Under the pieces are notes generated by a model that did no database searches, was not told the DNA's origin, and worked only from the letters and a program-made list of their open reading frames with translations. 13,305 bases of DNA, from assembly GCA_028289725.1 (NCBI GenBank), contig JANQOH010000453.1:1-13305 (forward strand). Reading direction: 5' to 3'. Numbering within the stretch: position 1 is the first letter of the stretch; each line of letters opens with the position of its first letter. The stretch is from Alphaproteobacteria bacterium. GTDB taxonomy: Bacteria > Pseudomonadota > Alphaproteobacteria > UBA7887. Both the position numbers and the translations under genes were made by a program. Shown piece after piece: positions 1 to 5,619 of the stretch.

Positions 1-137
1 TTCAAGTCGAGGTGAAATCACCACCCCGCAAAACTTGGGGCTGAACGCCGCACGCTTTCGCGCCTTGATGTAACCCCCGGGCCCGCCCTAGCATCGAAGA
101 TCGGGGCCGACACCGTGCCTCCGACGCACAATTCGGT

Positions 138-143
138 AGGAGG
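138..143 (+). promoter_or_regulatory. Strong Shine-Dalgarno of the deacetylase-like gene
   Basis: AGGAGG lies 8 nt before the GTG at 152. This fixes a GTG start for the first gene rather than the in-frame ATG ten codons further in (position 179), which has no comparable site. The 150 bases before the gene contain nothing else I can support. A frame open from base 2 to the TAA at 71-73 could be the tail of an upstream plus-strand gene, but it is too short to judge. Confidence 0.75.
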
Positions 144-151
144 GCCGGCGT

Positions 152-1030
152 GTGACAAACCCCAGAATTCCCTATCGCATGTCGTCGGAGCGAGCGCCCT
201 TGCCCGCGCCCGACGGCAAGCCGCTGATCGTCCACTTGGTCGTCAATGTCGAGCATTGGCGTTTCGACCATGCCATGCCCCGCAAGATCATTCCCGCGCC
301 ACATGGGGCTGAACAGGTTCCCGACGTGCCCAATTTTTCCTGGGCCGAATATGGCATGCGGTGCGGCATGCCGCGCCTTCTCGACATGCTCGGCGAGCGC
401 GGTCTTCCCGCCAGCACGAGCATCAATGCGGGCGTGATCGAGGCTTATCCGTCTTGTTCCGAAGCCATGCGCGACGCTGGCTGGGAGTTTATCGGCCATG
501 GTTTGCATCAACGATCGATACAGGATGGCGATGACGAAGCAGGGCTGATCAAGCGCGCGCTGGAAATTCTTTCATCCTTCACGGGCACACCGGTGCGTGG
601 CTGGCTTGGCCCCGGGTTGCGCGAAACCGAAGCGACGCCCGACCTGCTCAAAGCCGCCGGCATCGACTATGTCTGCGACTGGGTGCTCGATGATTTGCCG
701 TGCTGGATGTCCACCAAGCACGGGCCGATGATTGCCATGCCATATAATGTCGAGATCAATGACAGTGTGATCTATGCGGTGGAGAAGCACAGCTCGCCGG
801 AAATCTATCAACGGCTGCGTGACACGCTAGACGCTTTTAATCATGAACTGGAAATGTCGCCGCGTGTGCTCCCCATCGGGTTGCACCCGCATTTGATTGG
901 TGTGCCGCACCGCATCGGGTATCTCGCCAAGACGCTTGATCTTCTTATGGCACGAGATGATGTGATCTTCATGACCGGCAGCCAAATCGCCGACTGGTAC
1001 CGCGCCGCCGAACCGGAAAGGTCCGATTGA
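152..1030 (+). CDS. Polysaccharide deacetylase / allantoinase (PuuE)-like metal hydrolase
   Basis: A 292-residue cytoplasmic protein without a signal peptide, of the usual length for the NodB-fold carbohydrate esterase 4 group that includes PuuE-type allantoinases. Visible signatures are VNVEHW at residues 31-36 (the place where deacetylases carry their first acidic metal-site motif), GHGLHQ at 115-120, the RGWLGPG strand at 149-155, and a histidine-rich HPHLIGVPHR at 245-254. Together they give a plausible metal-binding and catalytic set. The family hydrolyses C-N bonds in N-acetyl sugars, allantoin or related amides; the substrate here is not predictable. The replacement of the classical TFDD motif by VNVEHW argues for a small amide substrate rather than a polysaccharide. 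The GTG start has a perfect AGGAGG. The stop overlaps the next start by one base (TGATG), so it is co-translated with the TRAP binding protein. Confidence 0.85.
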   Translation: MTNPRIPYRMSSERAPLPAPDGKPLIVHLVVNVEHWRFDHAMPRKIIPAPHGAEQVPDVPNFSWAEYGMRCGMPRLLDMLGERGLPASTSINAGVIEAYPSCSEAMRDAGWEFIGHGLHQRSIQDGDDEAGLIKRALEILSSFTGTPVRGWLGPGLRETEATPDLLKAAGIDYVCDWVLDDLPCWMSTKHGPMIAMPYNVEINDSVIYAVEKHSSPEIYQRLRDTLDAFNHELEMSPRVLPIGLHPHLIGVPHRIGYLAKTLDLLMARDDVIFMTGSQIADWYRAAEPERSD

Positions 1031-2115
1031 TGAGTATAAAACGCCGTACTTTTCTCAAAGCCGCCGCGGCGGGTGCCGGCGCGGCGACACTTGCCGCGCC
1101 CGCGATCGCACAAGGCCGCATCGAATGGAAAATGGTGACTTTGTGGCCGCGAAATTTTCCGGGGCTCGGCACCGGCTCTCAGCGCATCGCCGAGTCGATC
1201 AACGCGATGTCCGACGGCCGCATGACGGTCAAGGTGTTCGGCGCCGGCGAGTTGGTCCCGGCTTACGAAGCCTTCGACGCGGTGCGCGACGGCACGGCGG
1301 AATGCATGCATGAAGCGCCTTACATCTGGACCGCCAAACACCCGGCGACGGCTTTTTTCTGTTCGGTGCCGGGCGGCCTCACACCGGAAGAGCACAATGC
1401 CTGGATCTATCACGGTGGCGGTCAAGCTTTGTGGGACGAACTATACGGCGCGTTCGGACTCAAGGCGTTCGTTGCCGGCAATAGCGGCACCAATATGGGC
1501 GGCTGGTACAACAGAGAGATCAACGCGCCGGAAGATTTTGACGGCCTGCGCATGCGCATCCCCGGTCTCGGCGCGGAGGTCCTGACACGCCTCGGCGCGA
1601 CCACGGTCAATGTCTCGGGCGGCGAGATTTTGCCCTCGCTACAGACCGGCGTGATCGAGGCGGCGGAGTGGATCGCGCCCTATGCCGACCTCGCGTTCGG
1701 CCTCCATAAGGCGGCGAAATATTACTATGGTCCCGGCGTTCACGAACCGGGGCCGGCCAATCCGCTCAGCGTCAACGCGCGAGCCTACGACGCATTGTCG
1801 GGCGATCTCCAAGCGATCGTCCGACAGGCGGCCGGCAACGAGGCCGCTCGCCTGCCGGCGGAGATGGCCTATGGCAACGCCGAAGCGCTCCACGCGTTGA
1901 TCACGCGCCACGAGGTCGACCTTCGCCACTTTTCGGAGGACGTCACCAATCGCCTGCTCGCCGTGTCCGCGGACGTCGTCGCTGAAGTGGCGAGTGAGGA
2001 CGAGTTAAGCCGTCGCATCTATGACAGTTGGTCGGCGTTTCGCGACAAGGCAATCGCTCATGCACCCTACGGAACGCACGGCTACGTCGCCCGTCGCGCC
2101 CTGCGCGCGACCTAA
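1030..2115 (+). CDS. TRAP transporter solute-binding protein (DctP/TakP-like), Tat-exported
   Basis: A 361-residue periplasmic binding protein of the DctP superfamily. The N-terminus has KRRTFLK (residues 4-10), an alanine-rich hydrophobic stretch and an APAIAQG cleavage region, a typical twin-arginine signal. Family hallmarks are GLRMRIPG at 172-179, whose first arginine (R174) would clamp a substrate carboxylate, EWIAPYADLAFG around 213-224, and KYYYGPGVHEPG at 230-241. The last two resemble the TakP branch, which binds 2-oxo or hydroxy acids, in some members with a metal ion. A TTG at 1027 would extend the frame one codon, but the ATG at 1030 overlaps the previous stop and has GGAAAGG about 8 nt upstream. 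No DctQ or DctM membrane subunit occurs in the window, so the partner permease must lie elsewhere or in unseen flanking DNA. Confidence 0.9.
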   Translation: MSIKRRTFLKAAAAGAGAATLAAPAIAQGRIEWKMVTLWPRNFPGLGTGSQRIAESINAMSDGRMTVKVFGAGELVPAYEAFDAVRDGTAECMHEAPYIWTAKHPATAFFCSVPGGLTPEEHNAWIYHGGGQALWDELYGAFGLKAFVAGNSGTNMGGWYNREINAPEDFDGLRMRIPGLGAEVLTRLGATTVNVSGGEILPSLQTGVIEAAEWIAPYADLAFGLHKAAKYYYGPGVHEPGPANPLSVNARAYDALSGDLQAIVRQAAGNEAARLPAEMAYGNAEALHALITRHEVDLRHFSEDVTNRLLAVSADVVAEVASEDELSRRIYDSWSAFRDKAIAHAPYGTHGYVARRALRAT

Positions 2116-2144
2116 TTCGCGAAGCAAACGGCGGGCCGTAATCG

Positions 2145-3434
2145 ATGGCGCAACTCACCGCACTTGTCGCCGTGGCCGTGGCGATCCTCGCGTTTGGCCT
2201 TGTCTCGCGGCGCGCCCAAGCCGGTATTTTGACGCCACCATTGGCCTTCGTCGCGTTCGGCATGGTCTTGGGTCCAATCGGCTTCGATCTTGTCGGTTAC
2301 GATTTGGAACACGGCATAATCCATGCCTTGGCCGAACTCACGCTCGTGCTTGTGTTGTTTACCGACGCCTCGCGCATCGATCTCGCCGTGGTACGGCGAC
2401 AGCATGATTTGCCCGTGCGAATGCTGGTGATTGGGCTGCCTCTGACTGTGGCCGCCGGAGCGGTGGTCGGCCTGGTGCTCTTTCCGGAGATGGGGCTGTG
2501 GCATGTCGCGGCGCTGGCGGCGGTGCTCGCGCCGACGGATGCGGCACTCGCCCAATCCGTGGTCGGCCACCCGAAAGTGCCACCGCGCATTCGCCAAGCA
2601 CTCAATATTGAAAGCGGCTTGAACGATGGCATCGCTCTCCCAGTGGTGCTGATTCTCGCGTCGCTCGCCGCGGTCGAAGCGGGCGCGGGCGAAGGCGGCC
2701 GAAGCGGCCTCGACTGGGCGCAGTTCGTCGCCCTGCAAATCGTCTTGGGGCCATTGGTCGGGATAGCCGTCGGATGGCTTGGCGGCGGCTTGGTGCAACG
2801 CGCCGCCAAGGCCGGTTGGGTCGATGGCTCCTTCTTAAAACTATCCGCGTTGGGCCTGGCGCTGCTCGCTTTTGCCGGCGCGGAGCTGGTGCATGGCAAT
2901 GGTTTCATCGCAGCATTCTGCGCCGGCCTCGCCATGGGCAACACCGCGCGTGACGTTTGCCCGCGTCTGCATGAGTTCGGCGAAACCGAAGGGCAGTTGC
3001 TTGCCTTACTCACATTCCTTGTCTTTGGTGTCGCCATGGTGCCCGAAGCGATCGCGCATATGAGTTGGCCTGTCATTGCCTACGCGCTACTCAGCCTGAC
3101 CGTGATCCGCATGATACCCGTGGCGCTGAGCTTGGTCGGCAGCAAATTGATGGCTCCAAGCATCTTGTTCCTCGGTTGGTTTGGACCACGCGGCTTGGCC
3201 TCGATTCTATTTGCCTTGCTGGTGCTCGAGAAATTGATGATCGAAAGCGGCCCACTGCTTACCGTCGTCGTAACCACCGTGACCTTAAGCGTCTTATTGC
3301 ATGGGCTGACCGCGGCCCCGCTATCCGCCATGTATGGGCGCGCCTGCGAACGAATGAGCAAAATGGCGCCGGGCGCGGCGGAAGACAGACCGGTCACCGA
3401 AATGCCTCTCCGCATTTCCATGGCGGATCAATGA
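2145..3434 (+). CDS. CPA1-family cation/proton antiporter (NhaP-like)
   Basis: A 429-residue polytopic inner-membrane protein with about a dozen hydrophobic segments. Diagnostic sites are APTDA at 129-133 (TD in the unwound helix) and ESGLNDG at 156-162. The latter contains the Asn-Asp pair (N160-D161) that marks electroneutral CPA1 exchangers, as opposed to the DD pair of NhaA. A conserved arginine in the late helix (R322, in VIRMIP) and GPRGLAS at 347-353 complete the set. It should exchange Na+ or K+ for H+ across the cytoplasmic membrane. No cytosolic TrkA-N or CBS domain follows; the protein ends with a short, charged tail of about 30 residues. It starts 29 nt after the TRAP gene with only a weak ribosome site, so it may be the distal gene of the same transcript. 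Ion specificity cannot be read from the sequence. Confidence 0.92.
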   Translation: MAQLTALVAVAVAILAFGLVSRRAQAGILTPPLAFVAFGMVLGPIGFDLVGYDLEHGIIHALAELTLVLVLFTDASRIDLAVVRRQHDLPVRMLVIGLPLTVAAGAVVGLVLFPEMGLWHVAALAAVLAPTDAALAQSVVGHPKVPPRIRQALNIESGLNDGIALPVVLILASLAAVEAGAGEGGRSGLDWAQFVALQIVLGPLVGIAVGWLGGGLVQRAAKAGWVDGSFLKLSALGLALLAFAGAELVHGNGFIAAFCAGLAMGNTARDVCPRLHEFGETEGQLLALLTFLVFGVAMVPEAIAHMSWPVIAYALLSLTVIRMIPVALSLVGSKLMAPSILFLGWFGPRGLASILFALLVLEKLMIESGPLLTVVVTTVTLSVLLHGLTAAPLSAMYGRACERMSKMAPGAAEDRPVTEMPLRISMADQ

Positions 3435-3491
3435 CCAAGTCTGATTGACAAACGCGTCAGGGCGTTCGACAGCAATCACCTCCGTCGACAC
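3435..3491. other. Convergent intergenic gap with a weak hairpin
   Basis: The 57 bases between the antiporter stop and the stop of the DapA-like gene hold one small inverted repeat, AACGC (3451-3455) and GCGTT (3462-3466), with a 6-nt loop. It has no T-run, so it is at best a poor terminator. I see no coding potential. Confidence 0.3.
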
Positions 3492-4394
3492 TCAAAACTC
3501 AATACGTCCAAGGTCCGCCGACAGCCGTGCAAGCAGGTCCAAGCCATAGGGCGTCGGCGCTTGAGATGGCGGCCGGTCGTAAACTTCACCCAACGACATG
3601 CGGCGCGCCGCCAATCGCTTGCCATAGCACAGAAGATGCGGAATCGATTCCATTAGAAAGACCAGCAATGGCAGAAGCGATTGAAAATCGCGCGCGGCCT
3701 CCTCTTCCTTCCCGCCGCGCACTTGGTCGAAGATCGCCGCCTGAACATCCGCGGTCTCGGCGCCCGGAATCAGACCCGCGCAGCCAACACGGAGCGACTC
3801 GATCAATTCCATACCCGCGCGTCCGTTGAAGACTTGGAACGAACCTTCGGTTTCTCGGATTAAGCGATCCACATAGGTTGGTGGCCCCTCTGCTTTGAGC
3901 AGCGAGACATTGGGGTGATTGCGCTGCAATGTCGCCAACGCGTCGATGCTCAAACCCGACCCGAGGAATTGTGGCGCATTTTGGATTGCTACCGGCACGG
4001 ACAGATCGTCCGCGATGGCGCCGAAGAACCGGACCAGATCCGTTTCCGTCAAACCGGTGACCGGCGGCGGTTGCAGAATTAACCAATGCGCGCCGCATCC
4101 GATCGCCGCGCGCCCAAATGAGACTTGCCCCGCGATGCTCGGCTCCGCGATCGTGACGGCGAGCGGCAAGCGTCCGACCAACGCATCCGAGACAGCCTCT
4201 AAGAAGATCCGCCGTTCCGTCGTGTCCAGCTTGTTGACCTCGCTCGCAAGGCCGAGTGCTGCAATGCCGTGTGCCCCGCTGTGCACGATGGCTTCAACTT
4301 GGCGGGCGATCATGCCCTCGTCCAACGCCCCCTGCGCATCGAAATACGCGTAAAGCATTGGATAAATACCTGAAATCTTAGGAGCTTGGCTCAT
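3492..4394 (-). CDS. DapA-superfamily (dihydrodipicolinate synthase/NAL-like) aldolase or lyase, non-canonical
   Basis: A 300-residue class I aldolase-type TIM barrel of standard length for the dihydrodipicolinate synthase/N-acetylneuraminate lyase superfamily. Lys167, in SLLKAEG, is the expected Schiff-base lysine. Two canonical DapA features are missing. The GTTGE substrate loop reads GLASE (48-52). The catalytic tyrosine of the YNxPxRTG motif is replaced by glutamine in IQNAPQFLG (Q138, 137-145). It is therefore probably not lysine biosynthetic; members with this IQNAP form act on other 2-oxo acids or remain uncharacterised. I prefer the ATG at 4394, because upstream residues from a GTG at 4427 (11 extra codons) do not match the family start. 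Neither has a good ribosome site, and the GTG has AAGGTGA about 10 nt before it. An inverted repeat touches the ATG (see 4395-4410). The gene stands alone, divergent from the FecR-domain gene. Confidence 0.8.
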   Translation of the reverse strand: MSQAPKISGIYPMLYAYFDAQGALDEGMIARQVEAIVHSGAHGIAALGLASEVNKLDTTERRIFLEAVSDALVGRLPLAVTIAEPSIAGQVSFGRAAIGCGAHWLILQPPPVTGLTETDLVRFFGAIADDLSVPVAIQNAPQFLGSGLSIDALATLQRNHPNVSLLKAEGPPTYVDRLIRETEGSFQVFNGRAGMELIESLRVGCAGLIPGAETADVQAAIFDQVRGGKEEEAARDFQSLLPLLVFLMESIPHLLCYGKRLAARRMSLGEVYDRPPSQAPTPYGLDLLARLSADLGRIEF

Positions 4395-4410
4395 TGTGAA
4401 GGGCTTCACT
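4395..4410. promoter_or_regulatory. Dyad operator candidate TGTGA-N6-TCACT at the DapA-like start
   Basis: A near-perfect palindrome, TGTGA-AGGGCT-TCACT, lies directly against the ATG of the DapA-like gene and matches the TGTGA-N6-TCACA architecture of CRP-type sites. The heptamer GCTTCAC of its right arm (4403-4409) recurs at 4434-4440, 31 bp away, about three helical turns. Its position over the ribosome-binding region would suit repression of the DapA-like gene, or control of the divergent FecR gene. If translation really begins at the GTG at 4427, the repeat would be inside coding sequence. Function is inferred. Confidence 0.4.
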
Positions 4411-4478
4411 GCTATGGCGGGCCGCACAGCCTAGCTTCACCTTCGGCGATTTGCACCCGTACGGGCGCTTCCCTAACC

Positions 4479-4510
4479 TTCTGGGAGGCTCCATGTATTT
4501 TGGCCCAGAA
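4479..4510 (+). other. Leader hairpin around an upstream SD/ATG pair of the FecR gene
   Basis: TTCTGGG (4479-4485) pairs perfectly with CCCAGAA (4504-4510). The 18-nt loop contains an ATG at 4493, and the first half of its GGGAGG ribosome site (4483-4488) is buried in the stem. A competing pairing, GGCTC (4487-4491) with GAGCC (4512-4516), cannot form at the same time with sensible geometry. This is a possible RNA switch or simply a hairpin discouraging use of the upstream ATG. Confidence 0.3.
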
Positions 4511-4543
4511 AGAGCCGAAAGTGACGGCCGGAGGATTAGGACC

Positions 4544-5182
4544 ATGAAACACGCGATAGCGACGCTCGCTGCCGCCGCCGCTTGGACCGCTTTGGCGGCG
4601 CCACCCAGCTTGGCGGAAACTGCACGGCTTGAAATTGGCGCCGTAGAGCGGCTGCAAAAACGTGCGACCGCAACCTATGACGGCGATGAGCGAAATCTCA
4701 CATTGTCCGCGCCCGTCTTGTTTGAAGACGCGTTACAAACGGGGTCCGGCGCGCGCATGACCAGCCGGTTTCAGGACGATTCCACCCTGACCCTCGGCGA
4801 AAACGCCACCATGGTGGTCGACCGTTTCATCTACGATCCTGAGGCTGCGGACCGCACGGTCGTGCTGCGCAATGTCGCCGGTGCATTCTTGCTCGCGGTG
4901 GAGGATATGGCAGAAGCGGCGCAAAACAATATCGAGATCCACACGCCCGTCGCGATCATTGGGATTCGCGGCACGACGGTGTGGGGCGGTGAAATCGACG
5001 ACGGATATGGTGTCCTGGCGCTCGATGGCACCGTAACCGTCAGCACCGATGTCGGCGTCACCACATTGCGCCCGGGCGAAGGCGTTACGATCGTCGCACC
5101 CTCGGAGCCTTATCCTGTGGCCGTTTGGGACGCGGCAAAAGTGGCGCGCGCCGTCGCCACCATTTCGTACGAAGGCGAATAG
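4544..5182 (+). CDS. Secreted FecR-domain protein
   Basis: A 212-residue protein with a clear Sec signal peptide: MKHAIATL, a hydrophobic alanine-rich core, and a cleavage region PPSLAET giving a mature start near residue 25. The mature part is a FecR-type beta domain at about residues 55-165, with the typical run of regularly spaced hydrophobic strands, LTLGENATMVVD (82-93), and the hallmark TPVAIIGIRGTTV at 134-146. In iron-signalling systems FecR is a membrane anti-sigma regulator. This one has no cytoplasmic anti-sigma part and no transmembrane helix, and no sigma factor or TonB receptor is nearby, so it belongs to the uncharacterised secreted FecR-domain group. The start is set by the signal peptide and by GGAGG at 4530-4534, 9 nt before the ATG. 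An in-frame ATG at 4493 also has a GGGAGG, but would bury the signal peptide behind 17 hydrophilic residues. Confidence 0.82.
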   Translation: MKHAIATLAAAAAWTALAAPPSLAETARLEIGAVERLQKRATATYDGDERNLTLSAPVLFEDALQTGSGARMTSRFQDDSTLTLGENATMVVDRFIYDPEAADRTVVLRNVAGAFLLAVEDMAEAAQNNIEIHTPVAIIGIRGTTVWGGEIDDGYGVLALDGTVTVSTDVGVTTLRPGEGVTIVAPSEPYPVAVWDAAKVARAVATISYEGE

Positions 5183-5203
5183 TTGGAACTGGGATTGGAA
5201 CTT

Positions 5204-5215
5204 GTCCGATCGGAC
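5204..5215. repeat. Perfect 12-bp palindrome GTCCGATCGGAC
   Basis: A loop-less perfect dyad lies 21 bp after the FecR-domain stop and just before the large hairpin at 5221. Having no loop, it is more like a protein-binding site than an RNA hairpin. No function is assignable. Confidence 0.35.
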
Positions 5216-5220
5216 TAATG

Positions 5221-5255
5221 TGCCACCAGTGCCGGCGGGGACGGCACCGGTGGCA
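5221..5255. terminator. Strong hairpin between convergent genes (possible bidirectional terminator)
   Basis: The left arm at 5221-5234 (TGCCACCAGTGCCG) pairs with 5242-5255 over 14 bp with one A-C mismatch, around a 7-nt loop. It lies between the convergent stops of the FecR-domain gene (5182) and the small membrane protein (5266), the expected place for a shared terminator. No T-tract follows on either strand, so it would be an atypical intrinsic terminator or a transcript-stabilising stem. Confidence 0.5.
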
Positions 5256-5265
5256 ATTCGATGGG

Positions 5266-5469
5266 CTAGCGAATGGAGGCCATCGCTACGCGGCCTTCAA
5301 TCTCCGCCAGCGCCGCCTTGAGATCGGGCTGCGAAATCGCGATTCCCGACTTGGGATCGACGATGATTTCCGGGCAGGCTTGGGCCATCTGGGCGGCCAC
5401 GCTGATGAAAACCGTGACCAAAACCACCAGACCAATAAAGCCCATGTGAAAGCTATTCTGTTTGGTCAT
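5266..5469 (-). CDS. Small single-span membrane protein, unknown function
   Basis: A 67-residue protein that I do not recognise. After a short polar N-terminus (MTKQNSFH) comes one hydrophobic helix at about residues 9-30, then a single cysteine (Cys32 in QACPE) and a hydrophilic tail with a short amphipathic helix (DLKAALAEIEGRV, 49-61). The sequence before the cysteine does not make a good lipobox, so it is either an anchored protein or has an uncleaved or Sec-cleaved signal. The ATG at 5469 is chosen because TAGGAG (5477-5482 on this strand) sits 7 nt upstream; an earlier in-frame ATG at 5490 lacks such a site. A TATGAT -10-like hexamer and the dyad array lie upstream, which supports a real, regulated gene. 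Confidence 0.65.
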   Translation of the reverse strand: MTKQNSFHMGFIGLVVLVTVFISVAAQMAQACPEIIVDPKSGIAISQPDLKAALAEIEGRVAMASIR

Positions 5470-5505
5470 GGGTTCGCTCCTAAACGTCACGCGGAATTTC
5501 GTAAC

Positions 5506-5511
5506 ATCATA
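5506..5511 (-). promoter_or_regulatory. Candidate -10 element for the small membrane protein
   Basis: On the minus strand this reads TATGAT, close to the TATAAT consensus, 36 bases before the start codon. No convincing -35 box precedes it at 17 bp, as expected of an activator-dependent promoter. With initiation about 7 nt downstream, the nearest dyad centre (5543.5) would fall near -44, in the range of class II activator sites. This is inference from spacing. Confidence 0.35.
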
Positions 5512-5535
5512 GGAACACAGGAATTAGGCGGCGGC

Positions 5536-5594
5536 AGTGAGACGTCTCACGCTGCCGTTGTGAAGTAGTTCACACGTTGTCGTGCCTCGGCACG
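5536..5594. promoter_or_regulatory. Array of three 14-bp dyads in a divergent promoter region
   Basis: Three inverted repeats stand side by side between the small membrane protein and the methyltransferase. Dyad 1 is GTGAGACGTCTCAC (5537-5550, perfect). Dyad 2 is TGTGA-AGTAGT-TCACA (5559-5574), perfect in its arms and identical to the classical CRP consensus. Dyad 3 is CGTGCCTCGGCACG (5581-5594, perfect around a 2-nt centre). Centres are 23 and 21 bp apart, so all face roughly the same side of the helix. Dyad 1 and 2 share GTGA-N6-TCAC, and dyad 3 is a degenerate GTGC-N4-GCAC relative. A related copy is at 4395-4410. They are likely operators controlling one or both divergent genes; the regulator is not in this window. 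Confidence 0.55.
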
Positions 5595-5619
5595 CAAACC
5601 GCGCCATGTTCACGGAATC

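Noticed and set aside
2..73. Possible tail of an upstream plus-strand gene ending in TAA at 71-73
   Set aside because: Only 23 codons are visible, another frame is also open to a TGA near base 44, and neither tail resembles a family I know.
2..511. Long minus-strand frame opposite the start of the deacetylase-like gene
   Set aside because: It is antisense to a well-supported gene, has unusual composition rich in Arg/His/Gly, and shows no domain pattern; a shadow of GC-rich coding DNA.
2112..3076. Two long minus-strand frames opposite the antiporter gene
   Set aside because: They mirror the codon bias of the antiporter, have low-complexity His/Gln/Arg or Ser/Thr/Pro composition and no ribosome site.
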